A DNA stretch of 64,000 nucleotides from Heterotrichella gracilis. Taxonomy: Eukaryota; Sar; Xanthophyceae; Tribonematales; Xanthonemataceae. Of the stretch, positions 26,926 through 35,690 are shown one piece after another (the stretch's first letter is position 1; every line of letters begins with the position of its first letter). The notes under the pieces were generated by a model. The model had not been told where the DNA came from, did not search any database, and saw only the letters and a program-made list of their open reading frames with translations. The position numbers and the translations under genes were made by a program. The stretch covers positions 1 through 64,000 of the forward strand of contig JAULBX010011099.1 in assembly GCA_032358255.1 (NCBI GenBank), written 5' to 3'.

Positions 26926-29900
26926 TTAGATCTTAAGGCCTATCACTAACACATCATCAATTTGAGCGGCCTCTCCTTTCCAGTTATTGTAATACTTTGC
27001 GAGATGTACTTGTTGTTCAGACAAAGTTAAATGAGAAATCGAAACCAAAAGTGTTCTGAAATTCTTTAGCATTAATTTTTTTCCTTTCTCTCCCCCAAAC
27101 TGATCCGCATAACCATCAGAGAATAAATAAAAAATATCGTTCTTTCGCAATTTGATAACAGTTTCTGAAAACTCTTTTACCTTACCATAACTATAGCCGC
27201 CAATGGCGTGTTTTGTTGGCGCGTACTCAATGATCTCCTTGTTTCTCAAATGATACAAAGGCCTCATGGCTCCGGCATAGGTGAGAATACCGTTTTTTTC
27301 ATCAATACATACCAAACAAATATCCATGCCGTCACGAGTGGCCAAATCGGTGTGTTGTTTCAGACTTATTTTAACTTCAGCATCGAGTTGCTCCAGAATT
27401 TCTTTAGGTCGTGTAATTTTTCTTTCAACGATCAATTTATTCAATAAAGTAGAGCCAATCATCGACATCAAAGCTCCCGGCACGCCATGACCGGTACAAT
27501 CAGCGGCCACAATAATTTTCAGATCCCCTATTTCAGACATCCAATAAAAATCACCACTTACAATATCTCTTGGCTGATAAAGTATAAATAAACGATCCTG
27601 GTATTTCTTAATCAATTCGCTTTCGGTCAACAAGGCATCCTGAATTCGTCTGGCATAGGTAATACTATCTCTTATCTCCTCATTTTGTTCCTGAATCACC
27701 CTTTGACTTTGAATGACCACCTCTTTCTCATCGCGTAATTGTTTGGTTTTTTCATCCACCAATTCTTCCAATCGTAGTTTGTCTAATCGTAGTTTTCTGG
27801 TTCTTAATTGAATCACGAAATAGATCATGAAAGCAAGAGAGATGCTGATAATGATCCAAAAAAATGGTTTTTTCCAATACGGTGATGCAATTTTAAAGTG
27901 AAAACTAAAAGGTTCTTCTGTTGTATATCCCTGGCTATTATAGGCGCGCACCCTTAAATAATACTCCCCTTCAGAAAGTTTTGAATAACTCAACCTTCTT
28001 TGAGCGGAAGGCTCAGACCAGTTATTGTCCCGGCCTTCTAAAATATAACTAAATGTAACAGCCTCCGAATTTTTTAAACACAAAGCCGAAATTTCGAATT
28101 CAATATCATAGATGTTGTAAGGCAAGCTTAACTCATTCGAATTGGAATATAGAGAGTCGTTAATAAATACACTTGATAAATATGGTTTAGGTAATTTATC
28201 AAGTACGGTTTCATATTTAAACAGAAGTGCATTTCGATCTGTTCCAAAAAAAACATCTCCCTTTTCGTTTTGAAAGCAGGCATTGGGATTAAAGTGAAGC
28301 GTTCCTTTAAAATTAAATGATTGCTTTTTCAGTAATTGCTTTTTTGTATTGCATTTGTATAAATTATCCAATTGCATGATCCAGAGATCGTTGTTTTTAT
28401 CTGTTAATACGCCGTGACAATACATTGATTCAAGTTTATCATTGCAATTGAAGAGGGTGATACTCTTACCATTGAATAAATAAATACCATCACCATTCGT
28501 AGCAATAAAAATATTTCCATTAGCATCTTCAGCAAAGGAATTAAAATCTGAATTTAATCCGCCTTCTTTCACATCAATCTCAAACAACTCATTTTCCTGC
28601 GAATAATTAAACGTTGTATTGTGTGTTGCATAAAAAATTAGATCTTTTTTACTTTGTAAAGCAAAATAAACATTGTTGTGCACCAATCCGTTCTTAACCG
28701 AAAAATGCTGTTTTAAAACACGATCATCATATATATAAACACCATCTAAATTGGTTGTAACAACCACCTTGTTACCCTTGCCGGTGATCGAATTGACAGA
28801 AATATTTTTTTCAAGGCTAAACTCCAGCTCCTGAACTTTTTTTGAAACCGTATGGAATAAAAACAAACCCTTCGACTCTGTTCCGATCCAAAGAAAATCA
28901 GAGTCAAAGTATAAAGAAGTAATTTTTCCTAAGGTTGCCGAACCAATCTTACTTTTCTTTTCGATGATCTGATCAGATTTGTCTTTGATCAATAAACCGT
29001 CATTTAAGCCGAGATATGTGTTGCCAGAATTATCCTGAGTAATCGCATAAACAGATTGATTTCCGCTTCCAATATACTCATAGTCGGTTCGAATAATCCT
29101 GTATAAGCCCTTTCCCGGAGTTGCTATCCAGATATTTTGCTCCTTGTCTAAATAAAACCCATTCACCGAAGATGAAAATTCTTCTTCCGGAATATTGGTC
29201 AAAGATCCTTTAATCAGATTATAGATCCATAGCTTTTCATCACTTGTTGAAATAAATAAGTCTGAACTTTTTTTCACATAAAAAAACGAACTAACGTCCT
29301 GTATCATTTTATCATTGGGTGACACCAATTGTTTGACAAGTTCTACACTGTCTTTTGAATGAATACGAATTTCCTGGATGCCATATCCTGGAGAAAACAA
29401 GATCAATGTTTCATCCGATGATTTCTGAATAGACTTAACTTCCTGCTCAAAACCGGAAAATTTAGTGACTTCATTGGTTTTAATATTTAAGCTGTATAAG
29501 CCGTCATCACAGGCCGCCATGATTAAGTCCTCAGATATGACTTCGATCGTATTGATCGCCAGGTTTTCGGTCTCATTTATTCTAAATAAGTACTTTCCAT
29601 TGGTCACGTAAACACCATTTCCCTTTGAGAACACACAGAAACCAATTGAATTTTTGAGTGGAAGAATTTTACTAACTGAACCTTTAATGTTTTGTGAAAA
29701 ATGCCTTAGCGCATTTTGTTCCTTATGATAGTAGTATAAATTTCCATCGAAGGTTCCAAACCACAGTTGATTGCCCTGTGTTACTGTGCCGGCAAAAATA
29801 AGTTCATCTTCGGCTTTTTTACTTTTAACCTTCTTAAAAAATTGTCCGTCAAATTTTTGAAGATCTTTTCCGGTGGCTACAAACAAATAACCTTCTTTGT

Positions 29901-30027
29901 CCTGAAGTATCGAATAAACAAATGGATCAGAAAGTCCTTCTTTCTTTGAAAAATTTTTAATGCTGTAGTTTTGAGAAAAACTACTTTTAATAATGAGACA
30001 AAAGACAATAAAGACGATTATTCGCAT
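26926..30027 (-). CDS. Sensor protein: two-component-type propeller, Y_Y_Y domain, membrane segment, SpoIIE phosphatase
   Basis: A 1033-residue membrane protein. Signal peptide about 1-18; a periplasmic propeller about 22-620 made of repeats such as NIWIATPGKGLYRI and NIFIATNGDGIYLFNG; a Y_Y_Y-like domain about 640-745; a transmembrane helix about 755-775; a coiled coil 780-840; and a C-terminal SpoIIE/PP2C-type phosphatase about 850-1033 (SGDFYWM, DCTGHGVPGALMSMIG, FSDGYADQFGGEKGKK). It should sense an envelope signal and dephosphorylate a cytoplasmic target. It is the last gene of a three-gene operon, starting one base past the previous stop. Confidence 0.82.
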   Translation of the reverse strand: MRIIVFIVFCLIIKSSFSQNYSIKNFSKKEGLSDPFVYSILQDKEGYLFVATGKDLQKFDGQFFKKVKSKKAEDELIFAGTVTQGNQLWFGTFDGNLYYYHKEQNALRHFSQNIKGSVSKILPLKNSIGFCVFSKGNGVYVTNGKYLFRINETENLAINTIEVISEDLIMAACDDGLYSLNIKTNEVTKFSGFEQEVKSIQKSSDETLILFSPGYGIQEIRIHSKDSVELVKQLVSPNDKMIQDVSSFFYVKKSSDLFISTSDEKLWIYNLIKGSLTNIPEEEFSSSVNGFYLDKEQNIWIATPGKGLYRIIRTDYEYIGSGNQSVYAITQDNSGNTYLGLNDGLLIKDKSDQIIEKKSKIGSATLGKITSLYFDSDFLWIGTESKGLFLFHTVSKKVQELEFSLEKNISVNSITGKGNKVVVTTNLDGVYIYDDRVLKQHFSVKNGLVHNNVYFALQSKKDLIFYATHNTTFNYSQENELFEIDVKEGGLNSDFNSFAEDANGNIFIATNGDGIYLFNGKSITLFNCNDKLESMYCHGVLTDKNNDLWIMQLDNLYKCNTKKQLLKKQSFNFKGTLHFNPNACFQNEKGDVFFGTDRNALLFKYETVLDKLPKPYLSSVFINDSLYSNSNELSLPYNIYDIEFEISALCLKNSEAVTFSYILEGRDNNWSEPSAQRRLSYSKLSEGEYYLRVRAYNSQGYTTEEPFSFHFKIASPYWKKPFFWIIISISLAFMIYFVIQLRTRKLRLDKLRLEELVDEKTKQLRDEKEVVIQSQRVIQEQNEEIRDSITYARRIQDALLTESELIKKYQDRLFILYQPRDIVSGDFYWMSEIGDLKIIVAADCTGHGVPGALMSMIGSTLLNKLIVERKITRPKEILEQLDAEVKISLKQHTDLATRDGMDICLVCIDEKNGILTYAGAMRPLYHLRNKEIIEYAPTKHAIGGYSYGKVKEFSETVIKLRKNDIFYLFSDGYADQFGGEKGKKLMLKNFRTLLVSISHLTLSEQQVHLAKYYNNWKGEAAQIDDVLVIGLKI

Positions 30028-30028
30028 G

Positions 30029-31012
30029 TTATTTTTCTGCTTTTGCGGACTTAGAAATTTTCAAATTATATTTATAACGAGGAATCCCACCCAGTGGTGC
30101 AGCGAAAAACGGAACCGGAACATCATATTCATTGGTAATATATAACACAATATCGTTTTTATAATCGCCTTTTTTAAAAAACTGTAGATCCAGACATTTA
30201 TTTCGTTCTTCCATTTTAATTTCATGTGTACTGATACTCCATTCATTGTCGCCTGAAACCTCCACCAGATGTCCGTTTTTAACAGAAGAGTATAATTTCA
30301 CCTGACCATCCTGATCAAAATCAAAAGTTCTTATCTTAAAGGCAGAAACTAAATTATCGGCATAAGGATAAACATGTGAAACAGATTTACCTATTGACAA
30401 CAAGCGAACACTGTATTCATAGGCAAATGCATTAGCACCATCCATGGGCACATTTTCACCATTTTTGACGCTTAAAAACAGTTTGTACACATTTCCATCA
30501 TCTCCTTTTAAACCATCCACAATTACTTTAAACACATAACTATCAAACTCTTCTACAAATTCACCTTGCTTTGGATTAAATGGCCCCAGACTGATCCACT
30601 TTTTATCGGTAGCAGACTCACTGCCAAAAATCTTTGATTCAATTAACACACCACTCTTGTAATTCCCAATTGGGTTAACATTCCGTGCATCTTTATTTGA
30701 ATAAGAATCCTTACCGCCATACACCGAATATTTCATTTTAGTGTTCCAGCCGGCATTGTTTTCATCATGCTCGCCGTAAGTTTCCGGATCATACACGCGG
30801 ATATAAAATGGACTTGTTTGATTTTTAGGGATTGAAAAAAATACGGTCTGCGAAAAATCATCATCGCCCCATGAGTGGTCTGAATTAATTCCGAAGGTGA
30901 TCAAGGATTCAATGTTTTCCTGAGAAGACGGTACACCTTGTGCAAATGAAGCAAAAGCCAGCAAAATAAAGTTAGATACTAATAAGAATTTTGATCCCAC
31001 CCTATTTTGCAT
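30029..31012 (-). CDS. Exported protein of unknown function
   Basis: A 327-residue protein from ATG 31012 (MQNRVGSKFLLVSN...), which gives a clean signal peptide ending ASFAQ; an ATG at 31051 would add 13 residues and a longer overlap with the upstream gene. The mature part is beta-rich with SFDFDQDG-like and YDPETYGEHDE segments that could bind metal, but I recognise no family. It overlaps the PKD gene by 11 bases and is one base from the SpoIIE sensor, so the three are surely co-expressed and may form one signalling unit. Confidence 0.55.
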   Translation of the reverse strand: MQNRVGSKFLLVSNFILLAFASFAQGVPSSQENIESLITFGINSDHSWGDDDFSQTVFFSIPKNQTSPFYIRVYDPETYGEHDENNAGWNTKMKYSVYGGKDSYSNKDARNVNPIGNYKSGVLIESKIFGSESATDKKWISLGPFNPKQGEFVEEFDSYVFKVIVDGLKGDDGNVYKLFLSVKNGENVPMDGANAFAYEYSVRLLSIGKSVSHVYPYADNLVSAFKIRTFDFDQDGQVKLYSSVKNGHLVEVSGDNEWSISTHEIKMEERNKCLDLQFFKKGDYKNDIVLYITNEYDVPVPFFAAPLGGIPRYKYNLKISKSAKAEK

Positions 31013-32030
31013 TGTTCCTATCATCGCTATATTTTTTACTAGGCATTTCATAATTTTCTCTTACTTCAACAGTTCTGTAGGCAGAAAAAAGTTCCAGTTT
31101 ATGATTAAAGATGTTTTTTGCAAGTAAGGTTAACCGCACTTTGTAATCGGCCGACTCGTTAAACTTATATTTTATTTTTTTACCCGTGGTGGTTTCGCCA
31201 GTCCCCATATCCCATATATACTCTATAATGTCATAAGCGGGTAAGTTAATATTTGAGGCGTCAAAGTCTAGATAAAAATATCGTCTGCCAATTTTCGGAC
31301 TCACAAACTTAACCGGCTGTTCCTCCAAAACTATACTTAAGGTGGTGTCATTTTTACGTGTATATCCTGTTTGACGATCCATGACACTCAACACAACAGT
31401 GTATTCGCCGGCCTTTGGAAAACAATTTTCAACACTCACTCCTTCTTTGGTAATTCCTTCTCCAAAATCCCAGAGATAAAAAAGGGGTGCCGCCAAGGTA
31501 TCAATAGCATAAGTGGCATCTAACACCACGCAACAATAATTTGAATCCAGATCATAAGATCGTGTGTATGCCAACGAATCGGTGTACAAACGATAAGTTT
31601 CGTAAATCAATTTAGCATTTTGATCCTGGGTTTTTTCATACATGACTTTATTTAATTTGACCACTAAAGGAATATTTCCATTCATCTTAGCGCTTTTAGC
31701 ATAGTTACCAAACTGTGGAATATTCTCAAATAGGGTGTCACCAAAATAATCATGATAGTATTTTTGGGACTGGATATAATTTTGCTCAGAAAAATAACTG
31801 TCGCCGATTTTTAAAAGCAGACTTCTATCCTTGCTTTTGTCATATAATTTTGAATAGGCTATGCCGGCCTCGCGGTATTGTTTTTGAAAAAATAAAAGAT
31901 CTGCTTCCTGAATTTGTTTTTTTTGATTTTTTTGAGCGAAGGATATGCAGGATAAAAAAAGGAAAAAAATAATGCCACTTGTAACTTTCGAAACAGCAGG
32001 ATCAATGACTGATTTGGTATAAAATAGCAT
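31002..32030 (-). CDS. Exported TPR/PKD-domain protein
   Basis: A 342-residue protein from ATG 32030; a TTG at 32051 in frame is less likely. Signal peptide about 1-33 ending ISFAQ; a TPR-like helical part about 38-120 (QEADLLFFQKQYREAGIAYSKL); then two PKD-like beta domains about 165-330 (FYLWDFGEG and YIWDMGTGE are the typical WDFG elements). A similar order of TPR then PKD occurs in T9SS-associated envelope proteins. It heads the operon with an unknown exported protein and the SpoIIE sensor. Confidence 0.65.
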   Translation of the reverse strand: MLFYTKSVIDPAVSKVTSGIIFFLFLSCISFAQKNQKKQIQEADLLFFQKQYREAGIAYSKLYDKSKDRSLLLKIGDSYFSEQNYIQSQKYYHDYFGDTLFENIPQFGNYAKSAKMNGNIPLVVKLNKVMYEKTQDQNAKLIYETYRLYTDSLAYTRSYDLDSNYCCVVLDATYAIDTLAAPLFYLWDFGEGITKEGVSVENCFPKAGEYTVVLSVMDRQTGYTRKNDTTLSIVLEEQPVKFVSPKIGRRYFYLDFDASNINLPAYDIIEYIWDMGTGETTTGKKIKYKFNESADYKVRLTLLAKNIFNHKLELFSAYRTVEVRENYEMPSKKYSDDRNNAK

Positions 32031-32161
32031 ATAACTGATCGTTATGTTCAAAGATATTTAAAAGGGCTGAACATTCAAAGTAAATACTTGTCCTGAGGCG
32101 CCGATTTACCTTCTTTTTTGTCACACAAGGTCAGAAAAAATAAGTATTTTTACAATGCTAC

Positions 32162-34042
32162 ATGTATCGGTTATTTAAACTCTTTTGGCAATATAATTTA
32201 CCCCGCTGGTCAATATTGGTCATTGACACGCTCATTTGTGCCTTTGCCTTGAGTCTGGCTTTTGTGATCCGTTTTGATTTTAATACAATACCGGAAAGTG
32301 ATGCCGGCAGATTGCCTTATGATTTTATTTGTGTTTTAGGTATTCGTCTCATCTCTTTTGCTATTTCTAAAACCTATAAAGGGGTGGTGCGTTATACCAG
32401 TTCGCGCGATACTATTCGAATTTTTGCGGTTATTTTAAGTGGAAGTCTTTCGGTATTCGCGCTTAATGTTCTTTCTCTTTCTTTTTTAGGTTATTATTTT
32501 ATTCCTAATTCAGTGTTGATCATTGATGGGCTGGTGAGTTTATTTTTAATGATCAGTTCGCGACTGGCTGTAAAAGCCTTGTACTTCGAAATCAAAAATC
32601 CTGCCAGGGAAAAAATGAATGTCATCATTTACGGAGCAGGAGAATCGGGCATCATCACCAAACGTACCTTAGACAGAGACGCTGCCATCAAATACAAAGT
32701 AGTGGGCTTTATTGATGATGATCCGAAAAAGGAAGGCAAAAGTATGGAAGGTGTTTTTGTTTTTGGTCCTCATAAATTAGAAGAACTTGCCATTGAACAC
32801 GAAGTAGAATTTGTGATCATCTCCATACAACAACTGTCGGTTAAAAAGAAAAATCAGATCACGGATATTTGTTTAAATAATAACATTCGTGTATTGAATG
32901 TGCCGCCGGCTTCAAAGTGGATCAATGGTGAATTGAGTTTTAATCAGATCAAAAGCATTCGTATTGAAGATCTTTTAGAAAGAGATCCCATTAAATTAGA
33001 TACCCTTATCATCAGTGCCGAATTAAAAGACAAAATTATTCTTATTACCGGTGCCGCCGGAAGCATTGGCTCAGAGCTAGCGCGTCAATGTTCTAAATTT
33101 TCACCGAAAAAAATATATCTGCTTGATCAGGCTGAAAGTCCTTTGCATGAATTAGATCTTGAATTTTCTGACAAACTGATCAAACCTCCCTATGAAGTGA
33201 TCATGGCGGATGTGCGCAACATCGACCGTATGAAAAATGTATTCAACACCTTTCGGCCACAAATAGTTTTTCATGCAGCAGCTTATAAACATGTGCCCAT
33301 GATGGAAAATAATCCCTCAGAATCCATCCTCACTAATATTTTAGGAACTAAGACCGTTGCCGATCTTTCACATGAATACAATGTAGAACGTTTTGTTTTT
33401 GTAAGCACAGATAAAGCCGTGAACCCAACCAATGTGATGGGGGCCAGCAAACGTATTGCCGAAATTTATATTCAAAGTTTAGGAAAACATTCCGGTACAA
33501 AATTTATCACCACTCGTTTTGGAAATGTGCTGGGATCGAGTGGTTCAGTTATTCCGCGTTTCAAAAAACAAATTGAACAAGGCGGCCCCATCACCATCAC
33601 ACATCCTGAAATTACCCGTTACTTCATGACCATACCGGAAGCCAGTCAATTGGTTTTAGAAGCAGCGGCGATGGGTAAAGGCGGAGAAATTTATGTGTTT
33701 GATATGGGCGAATCCGTTAAAATTGTAGATTTAGCCCGTAAAATGATCTTGCTGGTAGGAATGCAAGAAGGTAAAGACATTAGCATTGTTTATACCGGAT
33801 TAAGGCCCGGCGAAAAATTGTATGAAGAGTTATTGGCAAATTCTGAAAATACTTTGCCTACTCATCACAATCAAATACTTATTGGTAAAGTTCGGGAATA
33901 CGATTATGAAGATGTTAAAACCATCATTGAAGAACTGATCAAATCATTCGATACTCAAAATAATGAAGTCATCGTACAGCGAATGAAAGATCTTGTTCCT
34001 GAATTTAAAAGTAATAACTCGGTCTTTCAAAAACTGGATTAA
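32162..34042 (+). CDS. Nucleoside-diphosphate-sugar 4,6-dehydratase, CapD/PglF/WbpM type
   Basis: A 626-residue enzyme of surface polysaccharide synthesis. Four membrane helices lie in 15-150; a CoA-binding-like Rossmann domain at about 155-270 (YGAGESGIITKR); and the dehydratase SDR domain at about 290-580 with TGAAGSIGSEL and the catalytic HAAAYKHVPMMENNP segment. Family members convert UDP-GlcNAc to a 4-keto-6-deoxy sugar. It overlaps the next gene, the alkaline phosphatase, by one base (TAATG), so the two are co-translated although their jobs look unrelated. Confidence 0.87.
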   Translation: MYRLFKLFWQYNLPRWSILVIDTLICAFALSLAFVIRFDFNTIPESDAGRLPYDFICVLGIRLISFAISKTYKGVVRYTSSRDTIRIFAVILSGSLSVFALNVLSLSFLGYYFIPNSVLIIDGLVSLFLMISSRLAVKALYFEIKNPAREKMNVIIYGAGESGIITKRTLDRDAAIKYKVVGFIDDDPKKEGKSMEGVFVFGPHKLEELAIEHEVEFVIISIQQLSVKKKNQITDICLNNNIRVLNVPPASKWINGELSFNQIKSIRIEDLLERDPIKLDTLIISAELKDKIILITGAAGSIGSELARQCSKFSPKKIYLLDQAESPLHELDLEFSDKLIKPPYEVIMADVRNIDRMKNVFNTFRPQIVFHAAAYKHVPMMENNPSESILTNILGTKTVADLSHEYNVERFVFVSTDKAVNPTNVMGASKRIAEIYIQSLGKHSGTKFITTRFGNVLGSSGSVIPRFKKQIEQGGPITITHPEITRYFMTIPEASQLVLEAAAMGKGGEIYVFDMGESVKIVDLARKMILLVGMQEGKDISIVYTGLRPGEKLYEELLANSENTLPTHHNQILIGKVREYDYEDVKTIIEELIKSFDTQNNEVIVQRMKDLVPEFKSNNSVFQKLD

Positions 34043-35688
34043 TGATCAAATTATTTTCACCATGGGCGCTGCTCATTTTTCTGCTTGCAGTTACAGGAGT
34101 CACTCAAAGTCAAACCACTCCCATCACAAACACAAAACCAAAATTGGTAATAGGAATCGTTGTGGATCAAATGCGTAACGACTATATCTATCGTTATTGG
34201 AACAGGTATGGTAATGGCGGCTTTAGAAGATTGGTAAACGATGGATTTTATTTCAAGAACACTCATTATAATTACACCCCAACATACACCGGTCCGGGAC
34301 ATGCCAGTATTTTCACCGGCACTACTCCACGCACGCATGGTATTATAGCGAATGATTGGTTTGTAAAAACAAATAAAACCCGAATGTATTGCTCACAAGA
34401 TACTTCTGTGAGAACAATTGGCTCCGGCAGTAAAGCCGGTTGGATGTCTCCAAAAAATGAACTGAGTTCTACCATTGGGGACGAATTAAAAATGAATTCC
34501 AATCAGCAGGCAAAAGTATTTTCAATTTCTTTGAAAGACCGTGGGGCTGTGTTACCCGGTGGACACGCCGCCAATGCCGCCTTTTGGTTCGATGATCTGA
34601 CAGCTAATTTTATTAGCTCCTCCTGGTACATGAATGAATTGCCGACCTGGCTCAAAGAATTCAATGATCAAAAAAAACCGCAAAACTATCTTAAAAAAGG
34701 CTGGACCACGCTTTATCCCATAAGTTCATATATCTGTTCAACAGCCGATTCAATGGCCTACGAAGCAGCGGCAGGTAAGTCCTTGTCGGTATTTCCTTAT
34801 GACTTCTCTTCTTCTCTGGCTAAAAATAATTACGCAGTTATTAAAGCGACACCTTATGGAAATAGTCTCATTAAAGATCTGGCAATTGCTTGTATTCAAA
34901 ATGAAGCCTTAGGAAAAGATGCGCAAACAGATCTTTTAACCATTAGCTTTTCAAGTCCTGATTACGTAGGACATTCATTTGGGATTCATTCGATTGAAAT
35001 AGAAGATCTTTATTTGCGACTCGACAAAGAAATTGAATCGTTGTTGATTTATTTAGATAAAGAAATTGGCAAAGGAAATTACACCCTCTTTTTAACCGCC
35101 GATCATGGAGCGGCTGAAGTTCCGGCATATGCATTAAATAATAAGATTCCGGCCGGAAGACTCACTGAAAATGAATTGATCTTACAAACGAAAAAGCATT
35201 TTACTGAACTTTATAAAGATAGTTTAGTGCTTGCAAACATCAGTAATGAACAAGTGTTTTTAAATGAACAAAAACTACTTGAATTAAATTTAAATAAAAC
35301 TAATGTTGAAAATGAATTGGTTCATTTTCTAACAAACATCAAAGGCATTGCAGAGGCCTACCCGTCGAGTGTATTAAAGAACGGTTCATTCGAAAAACAA
35401 GATCTGCGTTCACTGTTACAAAATGGATACAATCATAAACTGAGTGGTGATGTGTGTTTTATTTATGAACCCGGCTGGATCGATCATGGTGCAAAGGGCA
35501 CGACACATGGCTCAGGTTATAGTTATGATACCCATGTTCCTTTGTTGTTTTTTGGAAATGGTATTAAAAAAGGCGAATCTTATTCTTACACCACTATTAC
35601 ACAAATTGCTCCAACAATAACTGAATTAATAAAGATCAGTCGACCAAACGGTAGTTTTTCAGAACCTTTGAATAATTATTTCAAATAA
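34042..35688 (+). CDS. Alkaline phosphatase, PafA type
   Basis: A 548-residue periplasmic or secreted phosphomonoesterase. Signal peptide about 1-24; metal ligand D42 in VVDQMRNDY; nucleophile T83 in the TGPGH motif; later metal ligands in FSSPDYVGHSFG (about 310-321) and TADHGAAE (about 353-360), then DHGAKGTTHGSGYSYDTHVPL with the last histidine (in the 485-510 region). All key residues are present. It releases phosphate from organic esters and is the main such enzyme in Bacteroidota; regulation by phosphate is not visible in the sequence, as it has no promoter of its own. Confidence 0.85.
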   Translation: MIKLFSPWALLIFLLAVTGVTQSQTTPITNTKPKLVIGIVVDQMRNDYIYRYWNRYGNGGFRRLVNDGFYFKNTHYNYTPTYTGPGHASIFTGTTPRTHGIIANDWFVKTNKTRMYCSQDTSVRTIGSGSKAGWMSPKNELSSTIGDELKMNSNQQAKVFSISLKDRGAVLPGGHAANAAFWFDDLTANFISSSWYMNELPTWLKEFNDQKKPQNYLKKGWTTLYPISSYICSTADSMAYEAAAGKSLSVFPYDFSSSLAKNNYAVIKATPYGNSLIKDLAIACIQNEALGKDAQTDLLTISFSSPDYVGHSFGIHSIEIEDLYLRLDKEIESLLIYLDKEIGKGNYTLFLTADHGAAEVPAYALNNKIPAGRLTENELILQTKKHFTELYKDSLVLANISNEQVFLNEQKLLELNLNKTNVENELVHFLTNIKGIAEAYPSSVLKNGSFEKQDLRSLLQNGYNHKLSGDVCFIYEPGWIDHGAKGTTHGSGYSYDTHVPLLFFGNGIKKGESYSYTTITQIAPTITELIKISRPNGSFSEPLNNYFK

Positions 35689-35690
35689 AG

